6,468 nucleotides of DNA from a bacterium (GTDB lineage Bacteria > Ratteibacteria > UBA8468), in NCBI GenBank assembly GCA_030630065.1, contig DAOVNU010000047.1:1-6468 (forward strand), given 5' to 3'. Positions 6,116-6,468 of the stretch are shown piece by piece (positions within the stretch are counted from its first letter, which is position 1; the number at the start of each line of letters is the position of its first letter). Below the pieces are notes generated by a model. It worked only from the letters and a program-made list of their open reading frames with translations. It did no database searches and was not told where the DNA came from. Made by a program: the position numbers and the translations under genes.

Positions 6116-6468
6116 TTCTTCTCCTTATAAATCTTAGTAATCTCATCTACCTTAAATTCCGGTAAGTTCTTCATTTTGCCGTTCGCCTTCATTTTAAACC
6201 CAAAATCTTTTTTCTTAATCTTACCAATAATAGATACAGGAATCTTTTTTTTCTTAAAAATTTTTATCAGTTTAGGACTCTCTTTAGGGCTTAAACTAAT
6301 CAATAAGGAGCCGGAGGCAATAAGACCGAAAGGATTCAGATTAAATTCTTGACATAAAATTTTTGTCTCCGGATAAATTTTAATGCTCTCGGAAAAGACC
6401 AAAACTGCTTTGTTTGAGGCAGCAGCAACCTCCATAATACCGGTGGCAATACCTCTCTCGGTAGGGTC
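6112..6468 (-). CDS. AIR synthase/HypE-like (PurM superfamily) protein, C-terminal part (cut by right edge)
   Basis: The last 118 codons of a gene that enters from the right edge; the reading frame stays open to base 6468. Seen: it begins DPTERGIATGIMEVAAAS, which matches the DPTxGG(I/L)AxxLxE(L/A)A segment that opens the C-terminal half of PurM/HypE-type proteins. LNPFGLIASGSLLISLSP (residues 44-61 of the fragment) follows, the equivalent of the family's LDPLGLIASGALLI strand, then IPVSIIGKI, matching the usual xAAxIGxV strand. These proteins are ATP-binding dimers found in purine, thiamine, selenophosphate and hydrogenase-cofactor synthesis. The fragment ends in Lys-rich sequence after DEITKIY and lacks the C-terminal PRIC cysteine motif of true HypE, so a hydrogenase-maturation role is not supported. 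It is more likely one of the uncharacterised AIR-synthase-related proteins. Its TGA overlaps the mannosidase GTG by four bases. An ATG at 6435 is internal, not the start. Confidence 0.8.
   Translation of the reverse strand, partial: DPTERGIATGIMEVAAASNKAVLVFSESIKIYPETKILCQEFNLNPFGLIASGSLLISLSPKESPKLIKIFKKKKIPVSIIGKIKKKDFGFKMKANGKMKNLPEFKVDEITKIYKEKK
6121..6126 (-). promoter_or_regulatory. Ribosome binding site of the GH38 mannosidase gene
   Basis: On the minus strand this reads AAGGAG, five bases before the GTG at 6115-6113. It decides the start: the GTG has optimal spacing, whereas the next in-frame ATG (codon 7) lies too far downstream. The site is inside the last codons of the upstream AIR-synthase-like gene. 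Confidence 0.75.

Noticed and set aside
6112..6435. A complete 107-aa gene starting at the ATG at 6435
   Set aside because: The frame stays open to the right edge, and the upstream codons read DPTERGIATGI, a conserved motif of the AIR synthase/HypE fold. The ATG is internal to a longer, edge-cut gene.
1..6468. CRISPR arrays, insertion sequences, tRNA or rRNA genes, and phage or defence genes
   Set aside because: No regularly spaced direct repeats, transposase motifs, terminal inverted repeats or tRNA-like cloverleafs were seen. Nearly every base is accounted for by six housekeeping-type or metabolic genes on one strand.

Overview
The window is a gene-dense stretch of bacterial DNA, AT-rich by eye. 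All six genes lie on the minus strand, so transcription runs from the right edge to the left edge. Four genes are complete and one is cut at each edge. There is essentially no non-coding DNA: four of the five junctions are 4-nt stop/start overlaps (GTGA or ATGA) and the fifth has a 2-nt gap. No internal promoter, terminator, RNA gene, mobile element, CRISPR array or long repeat was seen.

In transcription order the genes are: (1) the C-terminal part of an AIR-synthase/HypE-like (PurM superfamily) protein, 6468-6112; (2) a GH38 alpha-mannosidase of 1014 aa, 6115-3071; (3) an AMP-forming acyl-CoA synthetase (FadD-like) of 504 aa, 3074-1560; (4) a protein-L-isoaspartate O-methyltransferase with a lipoprotein-type N-terminus, 1563-859; (5) a TauE/SafE (YfcA-type) membrane permease, 856-95; (6) the N-terminus of an RNase HII-like protein with a variant active-site motif, 98-1.

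The lipobox on the methyltransferase and the AAGGAG-type ribosome binding sites indicate a bacterium. The tight packing of unrelated functions and the Lys/Glu/Ile-rich proteins would suit an uncultured, compact-genome lineage (for example a candidate phylum such as Omnitrophota, WOR-3 or Aerophobetes), but this is a guess from style and not a placement.

The genes do not form one recognisable pathway. The mannosidase would release mannose from alpha-mannosides in the cytoplasm, the ligase activates a carboxylic acid as its CoA ester, Pcm repairs damaged aspartyl residues, the permease probably moves a small anion, and the RNase H-like protein would act on RNA in DNA. This looks like a packed multi-gene transcription unit more than a dedicated system. 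I found no convincing evidence of a novel defence, mobile or biosynthetic system. The points most worth a second look are the lipoprotein-type Pcm with a possible second internal start, the RNase H-like protein with GYGP in place of GRGP, and the all-overlap architecture.
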